A stretch of DNA of 64,000 nt from Bog-257 sp963846715. GTDB taxonomy: Bacteria > Acidobacteriota > Terriglobia > Terriglobales > Acidobacteriaceae. The position numbers and the translations under genes are program-made. The stretch spans positions 496,001-560,000 of the forward strand of contig CAWJXA010000013.1 in assembly GCA_963846715.1 (NCBI GenBank), in the 5' to 3' direction. Positions 47,652 through 57,222 of this stretch are shown one piece after another (position 1 is the first letter of the stretch; each line of letters begins with the position of its first letter). Below the pieces are notes generated by a model. The model ran no database searches. It was not told the origin of the DNA and saw only the letters and a list, made by a program, of their open reading frames with translations.

Positions 47652-49192
47652 TTGAAGTCCAATCTGTTGAAGCGCAAACCCCTCGACATGCTGATGCGCG
47701 AGGCTTCCGATACCGGAGAGCATAGTCTCAAGCGGGCTCTCGGGCCGGTCAACCTGGTCATGCTTGGTATCGGAGCCATTATCGGCGCCGGAATATTCGT
47801 CATAACCGGCTCGGCCGCCGCGCAGTTTGCCGGACCCGGGATTGTCTTCTCCTACGTCCTGGCGGGGATTGCCTGCTGTTTTGCGGGACTTTGCTATGCG
47901 GAGTTCGCCTCGCTGATTCCGATTGCGGGTTCAGCCTATACGTATGGATATGCCACGCTGGGCGAAATTTTTGCCTGGATCATTGGCTGGGACCTCATCC
48001 TGGAATACGCCTTTGGCGCCGCTACCGTGGCATCCGGCTGGAGTTCCACTCTGGTTGCGTTCTTGCAGGATTACAACATCAATCTTCCTCCGCAAATTTG
48101 CGATGTTCCGGGCGCGGTGTGGGTGAAATACGAAGGATTCTGGCGGCCCTTGGCCACCCTGCAAAGTGTTCTCAAGCAGAAAGGCATTGACCCGGCCACG
48201 CTCCCCCACGCAACGGCGGTCTTCAATCTGCTTGCCTTTATCGCCATCGCCATGGTCACTACCATCCTGGTCATCGGCATTAAAGAATCGGCAGACTTCA
48301 ACACCGCTATCGTCTTCGTGAAGCTATTTGCCGTACTCACATTCATCGGTGTGGCAGGCCACTTTGCTCTTCAGCACCCCCAAGAAACGACCGCCAACTG
48401 GCATCCCTTCCTGCCGATGGGCCTGGTAGGGGTCACGCGCGCGGCTGGGGTCGTGTTTTTTGCCTACATCGGGTTCGATGCCGTCTCCACCGCCGCTCAG
48501 GAAGCGAAGAACCCCAAGCGCGATATGCCGATTGGAATTCTCGGCTCCCTCGTGGTCTGTACGGTTCTCTATATTCTGGTGTCGGGCCTGCTTACCGGCG
48601 TCGTCCACTATGACCGCCTGAATGTTGGTGCACCGGTATCGCTGGCCATTCGCGAGACCGGCGTGAAGTGGGGCAGCTATATCGTGAATGCGGGTGCACT
48701 GGCCGGCCTCAGCACGGTGATGATCGTGATGTTGCTGGGGCAGTCTCGCGTCTTCTATTCCATGGCCCACGACGGATTGCTGTGGAAATGGGCGGGCGAG
48801 ATCCATCCTCGCTTCCGTACCCCGTGGAAATCCTCCATCGTGGTCGGCTTATTTGTCGCGGTTTTCGCCGTCCCTGGTTCCTATTGGCATTCTCGGACAA
48901 CTGGTCAGCATTGGCACTTTGCTGGCCTTCGTCATCGTGTGCGCCGGAGTGTGGGTCATGCGCCGGCGACGGCCAGACATGCCGCGTCCGTTCAGAGCGC
49001 CCTGGGTGCCCGTTCACGCCGATCATGGGGATCCTTACCGCCGTATTAATGATGGTTTTCCTGCCGCGCGACACCTGGATTCGCCTGGTCGTGTGGCTGA
49101 TCATCGGCATGGTCATCTACTTCACCTATGGACGCCATCACAGCAAAGTGCAGAAGTTGGCGCCTGACGAGGTGAACGTCGGAGGTGACTAG
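47652..49192 (+). pseudogene. APC-superfamily cationic amino acid permease, two frameshifts near the C-terminus
   Basis: A CAT/YfnA-type permease of about 513 residues when joined. The first frame (to about 48870) holds ten helices, with VMLGIGAIIGAGIFVITGS, AYTYGYATLGEIFAWIIGWD and FFAYIGFDAVSTAAQEAKNP. The next frame continues SLVPIGILGQLVSIGTLLAF and RRRRPDMPRPFRAPWVPV. Near 49015 it shifts again to TPIMGILTAVLMMVFLPRD, ending at 49192. Each break needs only one base. The start is TTG, 26 bases after the first permease. Paralogous tandem permeases suggest amino-acid scavenging, with substrates unknown. Confidence 0.85.
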
Positions 49193-49380
49193 CGCACTTG
49201 GCTGCCGGTTCCAGCCCGGTTTTCGCTATGGACGGGCAGGCTTTCTTCCCGTTGAATCGGGTCCCGCTGCCTGCGTAGACCACAACTAGGGTGCAGGCTG
49301 CCCGGCTCTTAATCCGGCTTTCCCGTGGCCAATGACTGGTTCCACTCCAACTCGGTTCAAATGACTGCGGACGGCAACAT

Positions 49381-49463
49381 TCTGCTCTCCGAGCGCAGCC
49401 AGGATTGGGCCTTGAAGACTGCGGGCAAGGGTACCGGGGATTCGAATCCTTCTCCCTCCGCCG
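49381..49463 (+). other. Decayed tRNA-Ser(UGA)-like 3' segment
   Basis: Bases 49401-49463 resemble the anticodon arm (GGGCCTTGAAGACTGC, anticodon TGA), long variable arm (GGGCAAGGGTACC), T arm (GGGGATTCGAATCC) and acceptor 3' strand (TCCCTCCG) of a class II tRNA-Ser. The 5' acceptor strand is not present, the terminal CCA reads CCG, and the last T-stem pair is A:C, so it cannot be a working tRNA. It may be the residue of an integration event or of a degraded tRNA gene. The surrounding 49193-49485 gap holds no gene. Confidence 0.45.
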
Positions 49464-49485
49464 CAAACTTGGCCCTGGATCCCTT

Positions 49486-50568
49486 CTAGCAGAGAGAACG
49501 CGCTAACAAAGTTGCGTGCTCGGTTAGGATTCCTGCCCACTCGTTACTAATTCGCTGTCGCCATAAGTCCGACGGCAAGGTGCCCTTCGCCTGGTATCCA
49601 CTGCGGCGCTTCGTCTCGGCGATTACCGCCTCACGCACTGTGTTGAAATCTCCGAGTTCCAATTGTTCGTAAAGCTGTTCGATTACCTCGACAGAATTAG
49701 CAATCAAAGACTCGTAGGTTATCGTCGTGAATCGGTTCTTGGGGAGATCTGCGGTACTCGAGGCCAGCTTCGCCTCAAAGCGGGGACGATCGGCGATAAC
49801 CGCTTCGCGGATATCCTCATCTGATGGTATTGGCCCGATGGCGTACGTTTCGAACATCTTGCGCCACATCCGAACCACTGATTCGAAGTTGCTTAAGGGA
49901 TCGCGCGCGATCACCACGAAGCGCGCATCCGGAAGCAGTTCGCGAAGAGTGGCGATGCGAGCGCCATGGGTCGGCGATTTGAGGATCATAGGACGACCCA
50001 TTCCTCGCACCGATACACCCGCAAGAAAAGTCAGGAAAACCTCACGCCAACGCTTCTCCTCTTCAGATGAAAGGTCACGTGGGTCCGTGAGCTTCAGAGC
50101 CTCTGGCAGGATCGTCGGAATCAGGAGGGCTTCATAGGGAGAACGCGCTCCCAGTGACAGAAGTGCAAACTCGTCCTCCTGCGGCGAACTGGCCTGAACC
50201 TCCATCTCGTCCATCGGCCGCTGACTGCTGGAACCTCCACGAGCCAGGGCCGAGGCCTCGCTGAAAATGAAGTGATGAGGGTTCATGCAAGCATGCGTCG
50301 TCGGATACGTATAACGCGCATCAAGGCATAGCAACTCGTGCAGCAGGGTTGTGCCGGAGCGCCAGTAACCAAGAACCACGACGGCGTTCTGGTAATTTGC
50401 CTGGGCCAGTTGCTGGCGAGAGAGTGTCTCCTGCATTCCCGCCATCGCGGAGAATAGGGAACCCGGTGCCAGCGTTTGCCAAAGCAGCATTGGACTGGAT
50501 CGGAGGTGCCAGTTGCGGCGAAGTTGCCGCCAAGCGCCCGAAGTGAGGTTCAGATATTGACGGCTCAC
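49486..50568 (-). CDS. Sulfotransferase-family protein
   Basis: A 360-residue PAPS-type sulfotransferase. The 5'-phosphosulfate loop is VLGYWRSGTTLLHELLCLDA (about residues 65-84) and the 3'-phosphate site is FVVIARDPLSNFESVVRMW (about 218-236). It would transfer sulfate from PAPS to a hydroxyl or amino group of a glycan or lipid. Its ATG overlaps the stop of the upstream sulfatase-like gene by 4 bases, so the two are translationally coupled. The pairing suggests modification of a surface polymer; a link to the polysaccharide locus 40 kb away is not supported by the sequence. Confidence 0.88.
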   Translation of the reverse strand: MSRQYLNLTSGAWRQLRRNWHLRSSPMLLWQTLAPGSLFSAMAGMQETLSRQQLAQANYQNAVVVLGYWRSGTTLLHELLCLDARYTYPTTHACMNPHHFIFSEASALARGGSSSQRPMDEMEVQASSPQEDEFALLSLGARSPYEALLIPTILPEALKLTDPRDLSSEEEKRWREVFLTFLAGVSVRGMGRPMILKSPTHGARIATLRELLPDARFVVIARDPLSNFESVVRMWRKMFETYAIGPIPSDEDIREAVIADRPRFEAKLASSTADLPKNRFTTITYESLIANSVEVIEQLYEQLELGDFNTVREAVIAETKRRSGYQAKGTLPSDLWRQRISNEWAGILTEHATLLARSLC

Positions 50569-52532
50569 GTGGCTCTTCGCACCAGGTCTGGAAATCTCGA
50601 AGCAAGCGTCTCACGCAGTGCCTTGGCCCGTGCAGGGTTTTCCGCAGTGTAGTCGATATTCCAGGTCTCCGCATCTGGCAGTGGGCGAAGCCCGCCATTT
50701 TGGGTGGAGAGGACAACGACATATTGGTACTGCCCGTCGATCACACCCGCCGACCCATGCCGCGGCGGCTTGAAAATACTGTTGATTTCCAGATACTGGC
50801 AGAATGCGAGTCCCTGGCCCTCGCCGGCGTTGTCGGACGCCAGCCACTTCACAAGCGACTGACCGGGCATCCAATCCGGCTTAGGTTGGCCGGCAAGCTC
50901 GAGTACTGTGGGGGCGAGCGCCGTCTGGTCCGCAACAAACTCAACCGTTCGGCCTTCCTGCTGGTTTGGTGTCCGGATGATCAAAGGGATGTGGATAACC
51001 GGCCGGGTTTGATACCGGCCACCATGTTGATAGATGCCGCCGTGAAAGCTTTCCCCATGATCGGCCGACAAAACGACCGTGGTGTTGCGTAACCGCCCGC
51101 TGCTCTCCAGTCCCGACATAAAATCGCCGAAGGCGCGATCGGCGGTTGCCAGACACTCATCGTAGGCAAGGCGGCGCTGGTCCACCATGTCTTGGAATTC
51201 CGGTCCATACACAGGCGGAATGGGGAGGCGAGTGCTGTCGTTTTCTTCATCTTCAAAAGTTCGCAATTGGTTGTCAGGGATAAAAAGTCCCCGCTCCGGC
51301 GCACCGGGATGGTAAGGGGCATGTGGCGCCATCACGTGAACCCACATGAAGAACCCATCGGGCATCTGGTCGAGGATTTTCCGTGCCTGTGCGAAACTTT
51401 CCTCCGCCGGGAATCGTAAGTTGAGATCGTCGGGCAGCCCGGCCGCGGAATTCCATACCTCCATCAAGTCGTGGTACTCGTCCGCTCGGTTGCCGATCCC
51501 CGTATGCTGGTGGAGCGAGCCACTGGCTTCCCACAAGCCTTGCAGCGCACCCTCCTGAAAAGTGGGAGCGGGCAGGAAATCGTAGCCGCTTTTCAGGTTT
51601 TCCACGATGTAGTATGCAGCCCAGTTCGACACGAATGCGCCAGTGGTATAGCCGGCATTTCGCATCAAGTGCGCTATGGTCTTATTGGCATACTCTGGCC
51701 GCACCCGGCCCATCAGGTGATAAACACCGTGTTCCGCGGGATAAACTCCCGTCAGGATCGTTCCCATGCACGATCCGGTGAAGGTCGAGGCAGAATAGAA
51801 GTTCTTGAAGACCGTGGCCTGCCGGGCAAAAGCGTCGATGTTCCGAGTAGTAGGCAGCCCGTACCCGTAAAGGGACATATCTTCCGCACTTAAGGCGTCG
51901 AAGGTGATCAGCAAGAGGTTGGATTTGGGCCGTGGCGGAGTCAGCGCCGCCTTTACCACGGACGCCGTCCTGCTAAGCGCAAATTCCGTGGCCACCAGTC
52001 CAACGGTACCGACGACGGTCACAATTGCGGTGCGTCGCGTCATCTTTTCGGCCAGGAAGCCGTCGATGCTCGTCACCACCTGTCGCCGCGCGCGAGGAAT
52101 GCACAGAACTGCGACGAAAGTCAGGAAATGGGCTAACAGTAAGGCGGTTGTAAACCTCGGGCCGCGGGTCGGCGCCCACGTCTTGATCAGGATTATCAAC
52201 GCGAACCGGGAATCCAGGAAAACGACCAGAACTACTGCGACCTTTGTTGCCCACTCGGCAATTCGTTCGCGCGATGACTTGAAATGCCAGAGAAAAGGGG
52301 CAATCGCGGCTGTACAGAGGGTCCCTAAAACGATACCGGCCAGCGCGGCGAAAACCAGGCGCACCACAACTTCAAAAGCGACTTCCGCAGTGGTGAGATA
52401 AAACGTCCAGCCCTGAGCCTCACCCTGGGCCAGCTTGAGAGCCACGGCAAATGCCAAACCGACAATCCCGAGAGTGATGAGCCGGAACCAAAGCGACAGA
52501 ACTGTGGGGCGGAAACCAGACTCCCTGGACAT
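50565..52532 (-). CDS. Membrane-anchored sulfatase-like hydrolase/transferase with Thr at the nucleophile position
   Basis: A 655-residue protein with about five TM helices in the first 190 residues and an alkaline-phosphatase-superfamily catalytic domain outside. Metal-site motifs LLLITFDALSAEDM (D212) and VVLSADHGESFHGG are present, and HVMAPHAPYHPG fits the family. The usual sulfatase signature CxPxR before LTG is replaced by FTGSCMGTILTG, with T252 at the nucleophile position. Thr at this position is typical of phosphoethanolamine and phosphoglycerol transferases. It is therefore probably a transferase or phosphodiesterase rather than a formylglycine sulfatase. It forms an operon with the sulfotransferase and a small membrane protein. 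Confidence 0.85.
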   Translation of the reverse strand: MSRESGFRPTVLSLWFRLITLGIVGLAFAVALKLAQGEAQGWTFYLTTAEVAFEVVVRLVFAALAGIVLGTLCTAAIAPFLWHFKSSRERIAEWATKVAVVLVVFLDSRFALIILIKTWAPTRGPRFTTALLLAHFLTFVAVLCIPRARRQVVTSIDGFLAEKMTRRTAIVTVVGTVGLVATEFALSRTASVVKAALTPPRPKSNLLLITFDALSAEDMSLYGYGLPTTRNIDAFARQATVFKNFYSASTFTGSCMGTILTGVYPAEHGVYHLMGRVRPEYANKTIAHLMRNAGYTTGAFVSNWAAYYIVENLKSGYDFLPAPTFQEGALQGLWEASGSLHQHTGIGNRADEYHDLMEVWNSAAGLPDDLNLRFPAEESFAQARKILDQMPDGFFMWVHVMAPHAPYHPGAPERGLFIPDNQLRTFEDEENDSTRLPIPPVYGPEFQDMVDQRRLAYDECLATADRAFGDFMSGLESSGRLRNTTVVLSADHGESFHGGIYQHGGRYQTRPVIHIPLIIRTPNQQEGRTVEFVADQTALAPTVLELAGQPKPDWMPGQSLVKWLASDNAGEGQGLAFCQYLEINSIFKPPRHGSAGVIDGQYQYVVVLSTQNGGLRPLPDAETWNIDYTAENPARAKALRETLASRFPDLVRRAT

Positions 52533-52762
52533 CAGACGTCAGTCCGTCGCCGTAAGCGCCGTGTGAGCGCGCCGAAAGCTGCTCCGATCTGTTTTCTAAG
52601 GAAGGTAACCGCGACCCCGGCGGCTAACAGCAGGGGAGTCAGTATCTGGGAAGCCAACCCCGCGGCGTTAGGGTCGATGTATGCGTAGGCCGGAGTTGTG
52701 ATGATTACCAGGCAAAAAGCACACACCACAACAGCAGTCGGAACCTTCCGATGGTGCGTCAT
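52532..52762 (-). CDS. Small membrane protein
   Basis: The start at 52762 (MTHHRKVPTAVVV) has GGAGGAGG upstream; a longer frame to 52939 is unlikely. A 76-residue protein with two hydrophobic segments (about 8-27, and 42-60 ILTPLLLAAGVAVTFL) separated by YAYIDPNAAG, and a basic tail RRLRRRTDV. Similar short IDP-containing proteins accompany sulfatase-like and polysaccharide-export genes. The stop overlaps the sulfatase-like start by one base (TGATG), so it is the first gene of a three-gene operon. The function is unknown; assembly or membrane organisation of the enzyme is a guess. Confidence 0.7.
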   Translation of the reverse strand: MTHHRKVPTAVVVCAFCLVIITTPAYAYIDPNAAGLASQILTPLLLAAGVAVTFLRKQIGAAFGALTRRLRRRTDV

Positions 52763-53011
52763 GCCTCCTCCGGATGCGGAAACGGGCGCGCGACTTCGTA
52801 AATCACCTCGAAATTGTAGCACGGCCACTTCTAGGAACAGGAATGCAGGTTGACCGACACGCGCCGTCGATTTGGGAGCCGGATTTTTGCAAATAATGAG
52901 TGGCGCCAGGTGTGGATTGTTGGATTTTAGGCGAAGCAAAACAGCGACGCAGGTTGGCTGTTCGCCGCGACCCGCGGACCAGGGCCCGTTCGGGGCGATC
53001 TGTTATACATA

Positions 53012-54475
53012 ATGGTGATCATGCAAGGTTCTCCGCGCCCATCTCTTTTAGCTCCCGCCAACCGCAGCGTTTATGACGTCGCAGTTGTGGGGGGCGGTTT
53101 CTCCGGAGTCATGACGGCGGTGCATCTTCTTCGTCATTGCCCTCCAACTTCATCCATATTGCTGATTGATCGCAGCGAGAGGCTTGGACGAGGAGTTGCG
53201 TTTGGTACCACCACGGCGGAGCATCTGCTGAATGTTCCGGCAAAGAATATGAGCGCTTTCGCCGACGACCCGGGGCATTTCCTCCGGTGGCTACAGACGC
53301 ACAAGAACCCGGAAACATCTCCCGACGCCTTCGTTTCGCGGCAATGGTATGGGGAATATGTTGGCAGCCTGCTGACAGAGCAATTACGCGAACCCGATTC
53401 GCCAGCATTGCGCTGCGTCTCTGGGGAAGTGGTAGGGATTGAGCGACAAGACGAAACGCATTGCCTGACTTTGACGGATTCTTCGCAGTACTGTGCCGCT
53501 TTGGTGATCTTGGCGGTCGGTAACTTTCCGCCTCTTGATCCATTGCCATTCCGGCAGCTGTCGAGCCGGCACTATGCACGCTACGCATGGGCGCCAGAGG
53601 CATTGGATGGGATTGCCGACTTAGAATCGGTGCTGCTGATCGGCTCCGGACTGACGGCCATTGATCAGGTCGTAACTCTTGAAGCCCGCGGATTTAAAGG
53701 CAGGATCTACATGCTCTCCCGCCGCGGACTGCTTCCGGCCATACACTGCCTTCAGCCGGCGTGGCCGACAGAATGGACGAATGATCTGCCCTTTTCGACC
53801 AGGGGTCTCGTCTCGGCGATACGTAAGCAGGTTCGGCTTGCGGAGAGTCGTCAACAAGACTGGAGGCCGGTGATTGACAGTCTTCGACCGGCGACCCAAC
53901 GGATGTGGAAAAGCTTGGACATAACTGAAAAGAAAAGGTTCCTTCGGCATGTGCGCTCCTTTTGGGAAGTTCATCGTCATCGTCTCCCTCCAGAAACTGG
54001 GGAGATGCTGGAACGACTGCGGCAAAATGGCCGCTTGGTGCTACTAGCGGGTCGAGTGCTCGGCTGCACCGAAGGGGACGGTTACGCTGAGGTCGCCTAT
54101 CGGAATCGAGAAATGACCGACACGGGTGTGCTCCGAGTATCGCGAATCGTAAACTGCACCGGCCATGAGACCGATGCTCGAAAAATCGATTCCCGAGTCG
54201 TAAAGTCATTGTTGGACCATAACTTGGCGCGGGTCGATGCCTGTCTCCTGGGTTTGGATGTTGCCGATGATGGGGCCGTGATACACGGCACCGGGTGCCC
54301 TTCAAAGTCTTTGTTTGCGCTGGGATCAGTTCGCAAAGGTCTACTATGGGAAAGTACCGCTGTACCTGAAATTCGGGGGCAGTCGCAATGTCTGGCTGAG
54401 CGACTGGCCGGCGAGTTGGCGAAGGTAGCGAGCTCGTTCCGAGCGGTCGTCCAGGCATCGGCCGACTCGCGTTAG
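53012..54475 (+). CDS. FAD/NAD(P)-binding oxidoreductase
   Basis: A 487-residue two-Rossmann flavoprotein. The FAD site is YDVAVVGGGFSGVMTAVHLL (about 21-40), followed by LIDRSERLGRGVAFG and AEHLLNVPAKNMSAF. The second dinucleotide fold is VLLIGSGLTAIDQVVTL (about 208-224). The family (FAD_NAD_binding_9 type) is broadly distributed and its members are mostly uncharacterised oxidoreductases. Two start Mets are close (53012 and 53021). It stands alone between the small membrane protein (divergent) and the K+ channel gene. No substrate can be assigned. Confidence 0.85.
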   Translation: MVIMQGSPRPSLLAPANRSVYDVAVVGGGFSGVMTAVHLLRHCPPTSSILLIDRSERLGRGVAFGTTTAEHLLNVPAKNMSAFADDPGHFLRWLQTHKNPETSPDAFVSRQWYGEYVGSLLTEQLREPDSPALRCVSGEVVGIERQDETHCLTLTDSSQYCAALVILAVGNFPPLDPLPFRQLSSRHYARYAWAPEALDGIADLESVLLIGSGLTAIDQVVTLEARGFKGRIYMLSRRGLLPAIHCLQPAWPTEWTNDLPFSTRGLVSAIRKQVRLAESRQQDWRPVIDSLRPATQRMWKSLDITEKKRFLRHVRSFWEVHRHRLPPETGEMLERLRQNGRLVLLAGRVLGCTEGDGYAEVAYRNREMTDTGVLRVSRIVNCTGHETDARKIDSRVVKSLLDHNLARVDACLLGLDVADDGAVIHGTGCPSKSLFALGSVRKGLLWESTAVPEIRGQSQCLAERLAGELAKVASSFRAVVQASADSR

Positions 54476-54608
54476 GGGCAAAGGCCGCGGGCCAACGTCA
54501 CGGCCAGCCATCGGCATGTTGTGCGGCCGTGGAGCTTGCCCTGCTGATCCTAACCACGCCAGTCTGGGACGGGCGTTCTTGTTGCACTAGACCTCGCAAC
54601 ACTCCACA

Positions 54609-55619
54609 ATGGCTGATGTGAAGGCCCTGTTCAACCTCAAGGTCCTCTTCCTCGCGTTGCTGGCTTTGATTTTCGTCGGCGTCGCGGGCTTCCATTGGAT
54701 CGAAGGCTGGTCGTGGTTCGACGGCTTTTACATGGTGTTGACCACCATTACGACGATTGGATACGGCGAGGTCCATCCGCTTTCGCAGATTGGCCGAATC
54801 TTTAACACTTTCATCATCGTCACCGGTGTCGCGTTGGTGCTGCTGTTCTTCGGAGGCGCAACTCAGGCTTTGCTAGAATTCGAGCTGCAATCGGTATTCG
54901 GTAGGAGACGCATGGACCGCGAGATTAGCCGATTGTCCGATCATTATATTATCTGCGGCGCTGGCCGCGTGGGACGGAGCGTCGCGCGGGAACTGGCGCG
55001 CAAGCCGTTGCCCTTTGTCATTGTCGACACCGACGAAGCCAAGCTGGCGCGTTACTCCGCCACAGGCTGGCTGACCCTGGTCGGCGATGCCACTCAGGCG
55101 CATGTGTTGCACGACCTTCACATCGAAAGCGCTCGCGGGCTGGTGGCCGCTACCACCACCGACGCCACCAACATCTACATCATTCTCACTGCGCGTAGCT
55201 TAAACCCCAAGCTCAATATCATCGCGCGCGCCAGCGAAGAAGATGCCGAGAAACACCTGATCACCGCCGGCGCCGATCACGTCGTCTCGCCCTACAATTT
55301 CGCCGGATACCGCATCGCCCAGACCTTTATGCGCCCGCACGTTGTCGACTTCTTTGACACCGCCATGAACCAGCAGAAGCCCCTGGAGATTGAAGAAGTT
55401 CAGGTGCAGGTGGGCTCGCGCTTCGTGGGCGCTACCCTTGAGGCTTCCCGCATTCGCCAGGAGATGGGAGTGATCGTGCTCGCCATCAAGGGCGAAGACT
55501 CCCACATGCGCTTCAATCCGCCACCGGACGCGGTGATCAACTCCGGCGACCATCTGATCGCCATGGGCGAGCCAGAGGGTCTGCGCCGCCTGGAAGACTC
55601 CGCCGCGGAGCGCGCATGA
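54609..55619 (+). CDS. Potassium channel with RCK (TrkA-N/TrkA-C) domains
   Basis: A 336-residue one-subunit K+ channel. Two TM helices (about 9-27 and 63-85) flank a pore loop with the selectivity filter TTIGYGE (48-54). The RCK part begins DHYIICGAGRVGRSVARELA (about 113-132, NAD-type Rossmann), and a TrkA-C-like domain runs from about 255 (VGSRFVGATLEASRIRQEMG). It would pass K+ under control of a cytoplasmic ligand. Its stop overlaps the ATG of the nnr gene by 4 bases (ATGA), which suggests coupled expression. Confidence 0.94.
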   Translation: MADVKALFNLKVLFLALLALIFVGVAGFHWIEGWSWFDGFYMVLTTITTIGYGEVHPLSQIGRIFNTFIIVTGVALVLLFFGGATQALLEFELQSVFGRRRMDREISRLSDHYIICGAGRVGRSVARELARKPLPFVIVDTDEAKLARYSATGWLTLVGDATQAHVLHDLHIESARGLVAATTTDATNIYIILTARSLNPKLNIIARASEEDAEKHLITAGADHVVSPYNFAGYRIAQTFMRPHVVDFFDTAMNQQKPLEIEEVQVQVGSRFVGATLEASRIRQEMGVIVLAIKGEDSHMRFNPPPDAVINSGDHLIAMGEPEGLRRLEDSAAERA

Positions 55620-57187
55620 AAATCACTACCGCCGACGAGATGCGCGAGATCGATCGCGCCACCACCGAGCGCTTTGGCGTGCCCTCCCTCACCTTGATGG
55701 AGAATGCCGGCTCAGCGGTGGCCCAGTTCATCCTCGATCAATATCGCCACGCTAACCGCATCGCGGTAATTTGCGGCAGGGGCAACAACGGCGGCGACGG
55801 TTTTGTCGTGGCCCGCAAACTGCACCGCGCTGGACGCGTGGTTGAGGTTCTGCTGCTGGCCGCTGCCTCCGAGTTGCACGGTGACGCCCTGGCCATGTTC
55901 GAGCGCTTGCCCTTGCGCCCGATCATGCTGAGCGATCCGCAAGAGTTGCAGGCCGAGTCGGCGCGTAGTATCGCCAATTGCGATCTGCTGGTCGACGCCC
56001 TACTCGGCACAGGATTTCGTCCGCCGGTGAAAGGCTTCTATGCCGATGCGATCGATGCCATGAATCGCAGCGGCAAGCCGGTGGTCGCGGTCGACATTCC
56101 TTCCGGCGCCGATTCCGACTCGATGTCGGTGCAAGCGGACGAGCACATCGCACGCGCCGACGCTATCGTTACCTTCACCGCCCCGCGCCCAGCGCATGTG
56201 TTCGACAATCTGACGCGCGGCCCCATCGTGATCGCGCCCATCGGCTCGCCTCCGGAGGCGATCGTTAGCGAGCTCGCGCTGCAACTCACCACCCCGCGCG
56301 ACTTCGCTGCATTACTCGCGCCTCGTCCTGCTGACAGCAACAAAGGCATGTACGGACATGTCCTGATCGTTGGTGGCTCGTTGGGCAAGTCGGGAGCTGC
56401 CGCCATGGCGGGCATGGCCGCCTTGCGCGCCGGAGCCGGACTCAGCACGGTCGCAACACCCCTGCGGGCGCTGCCTAGCGTCGCCGCGTTTGCTGCCGAG
56501 TTGATGACCGAGCCGCTGGCCGCAACCGAAGGCGGCGGCATCGCCATGGCCGCCATCGAAAGCGGCAGCTTTCCAAAGCTGCTGGCGCCGATGACCGTGG
56601 TAGCCATCGGCCCTGGCATTGGCGGCGATCCTGAAACCGTGCGCTTCGTTCACGAGGCGGTGCGCCAGACCAAGGTCCCGATGGTCATCGATGCGGATGG
56701 CCTGAACGCCTTCGCCGGTCATACCGAGTGGCTCGACGGGCGCGAGCGTCCCCTGGTGCTGACGCCTCATCCCGGCGAAATGTCGCGGCTGGCGGGCATC
56801 TCCATAAAGGCCGTACAGGCTGACCGCCTCAACGTCGCACGCAGCTTTGCGCGCGACCATCACCTCGTTCTGGTGCTGAAAGGGAACCGCACCATCATCG
56901 CGCTGCCCGACGGTCGCGCCTGGGTCAATCCCACCGGCAATCCCGGCATGGCTACCGGAGGCACCGGCGACATCCTGACGGGCATGGCGGCGGGAGTGAT
57001 CGGGCAGATGCCGCACGACATTTCGCGTGCTGCCATTGCCGCTGTTTATCTGCACGGACTCGCTGGGGATGTCGCCGCCGAAACCATGGGCGAGCATTCC
57101 CTGGTTGCCACCGACCTGCTTGGCGCCCTGCCGGAAGCATTTCGCCGCGCCACGCTGTGGGCAAAGGACAGCACGACGCGGATTTAG
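55616..57187 (+). CDS. nnr: Bifunctional NAD(P)HX epimerase/dehydratase
   Basis: A 523-residue fusion of normal length. The N-terminal epimerase half (1-215) has MENAGSAVAQFIL, VICGRGNNGGDGFVVARKLH and DLLVDALLGTGFRP. The C-terminal ADP-dependent dehydratase half (about 230-520) has KGMYGHVLIVGGSLGKSGAA, VAIGPGIGGDPETV, DADGLNAFAG, LTPHPGEMSRLAG and NPTGNPGMATGGTGDILTG. It repairs hydrated NADH and NADPH. It overlaps the K+ channel gene by 4 bases. In many bacteria the neighbouring tsaE lies downstream, as here after a repeat element. Confidence 0.95.
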   Translation: MKITTADEMREIDRATTERFGVPSLTLMENAGSAVAQFILDQYRHANRIAVICGRGNNGGDGFVVARKLHRAGRVVEVLLLAAASELHGDALAMFERLPLRPIMLSDPQELQAESARSIANCDLLVDALLGTGFRPPVKGFYADAIDAMNRSGKPVVAVDIPSGADSDSMSVQADEHIARADAIVTFTAPRPAHVFDNLTRGPIVIAPIGSPPEAIVSELALQLTTPRDFAALLAPRPADSNKGMYGHVLIVGGSLGKSGAAAMAGMAALRAGAGLSTVATPLRALPSVAAFAAELMTEPLAATEGGGIAMAAIESGSFPKLLAPMTVVAIGPGIGGDPETVRFVHEAVRQTKVPMVIDADGLNAFAGHTEWLDGRERPLVLTPHPGEMSRLAGISIKAVQADRLNVARSFARDHHLVLVLKGNRTIIALPDGRAWVNPTGNPGMATGGTGDILTGMAAGVIGQMPHDISRAAIAAVYLHGLAGDVAAETMGEHSLVATDLLGALPEAFRRATLWAKDSTTRI

Positions 57188-57222
57188 GCGCGTTGTTGAG
57201 CTCTGGTTTCTACCATCACAAG

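Noticed and set aside
49285..49350. Second tRNA-like stretch with CGGCTCTTAATCCGG (tRNA-Lys-like anticodon arm)
   Set aside because: No convincing D arm, T arm or acceptor stem could be folded around it.
53694..54458. 254-residue minus-strand frame inside the FAD oxidoreductase gene
   Set aside because: Shadow of a conserved gene, Pro/Arg/Ser-rich, no domain.
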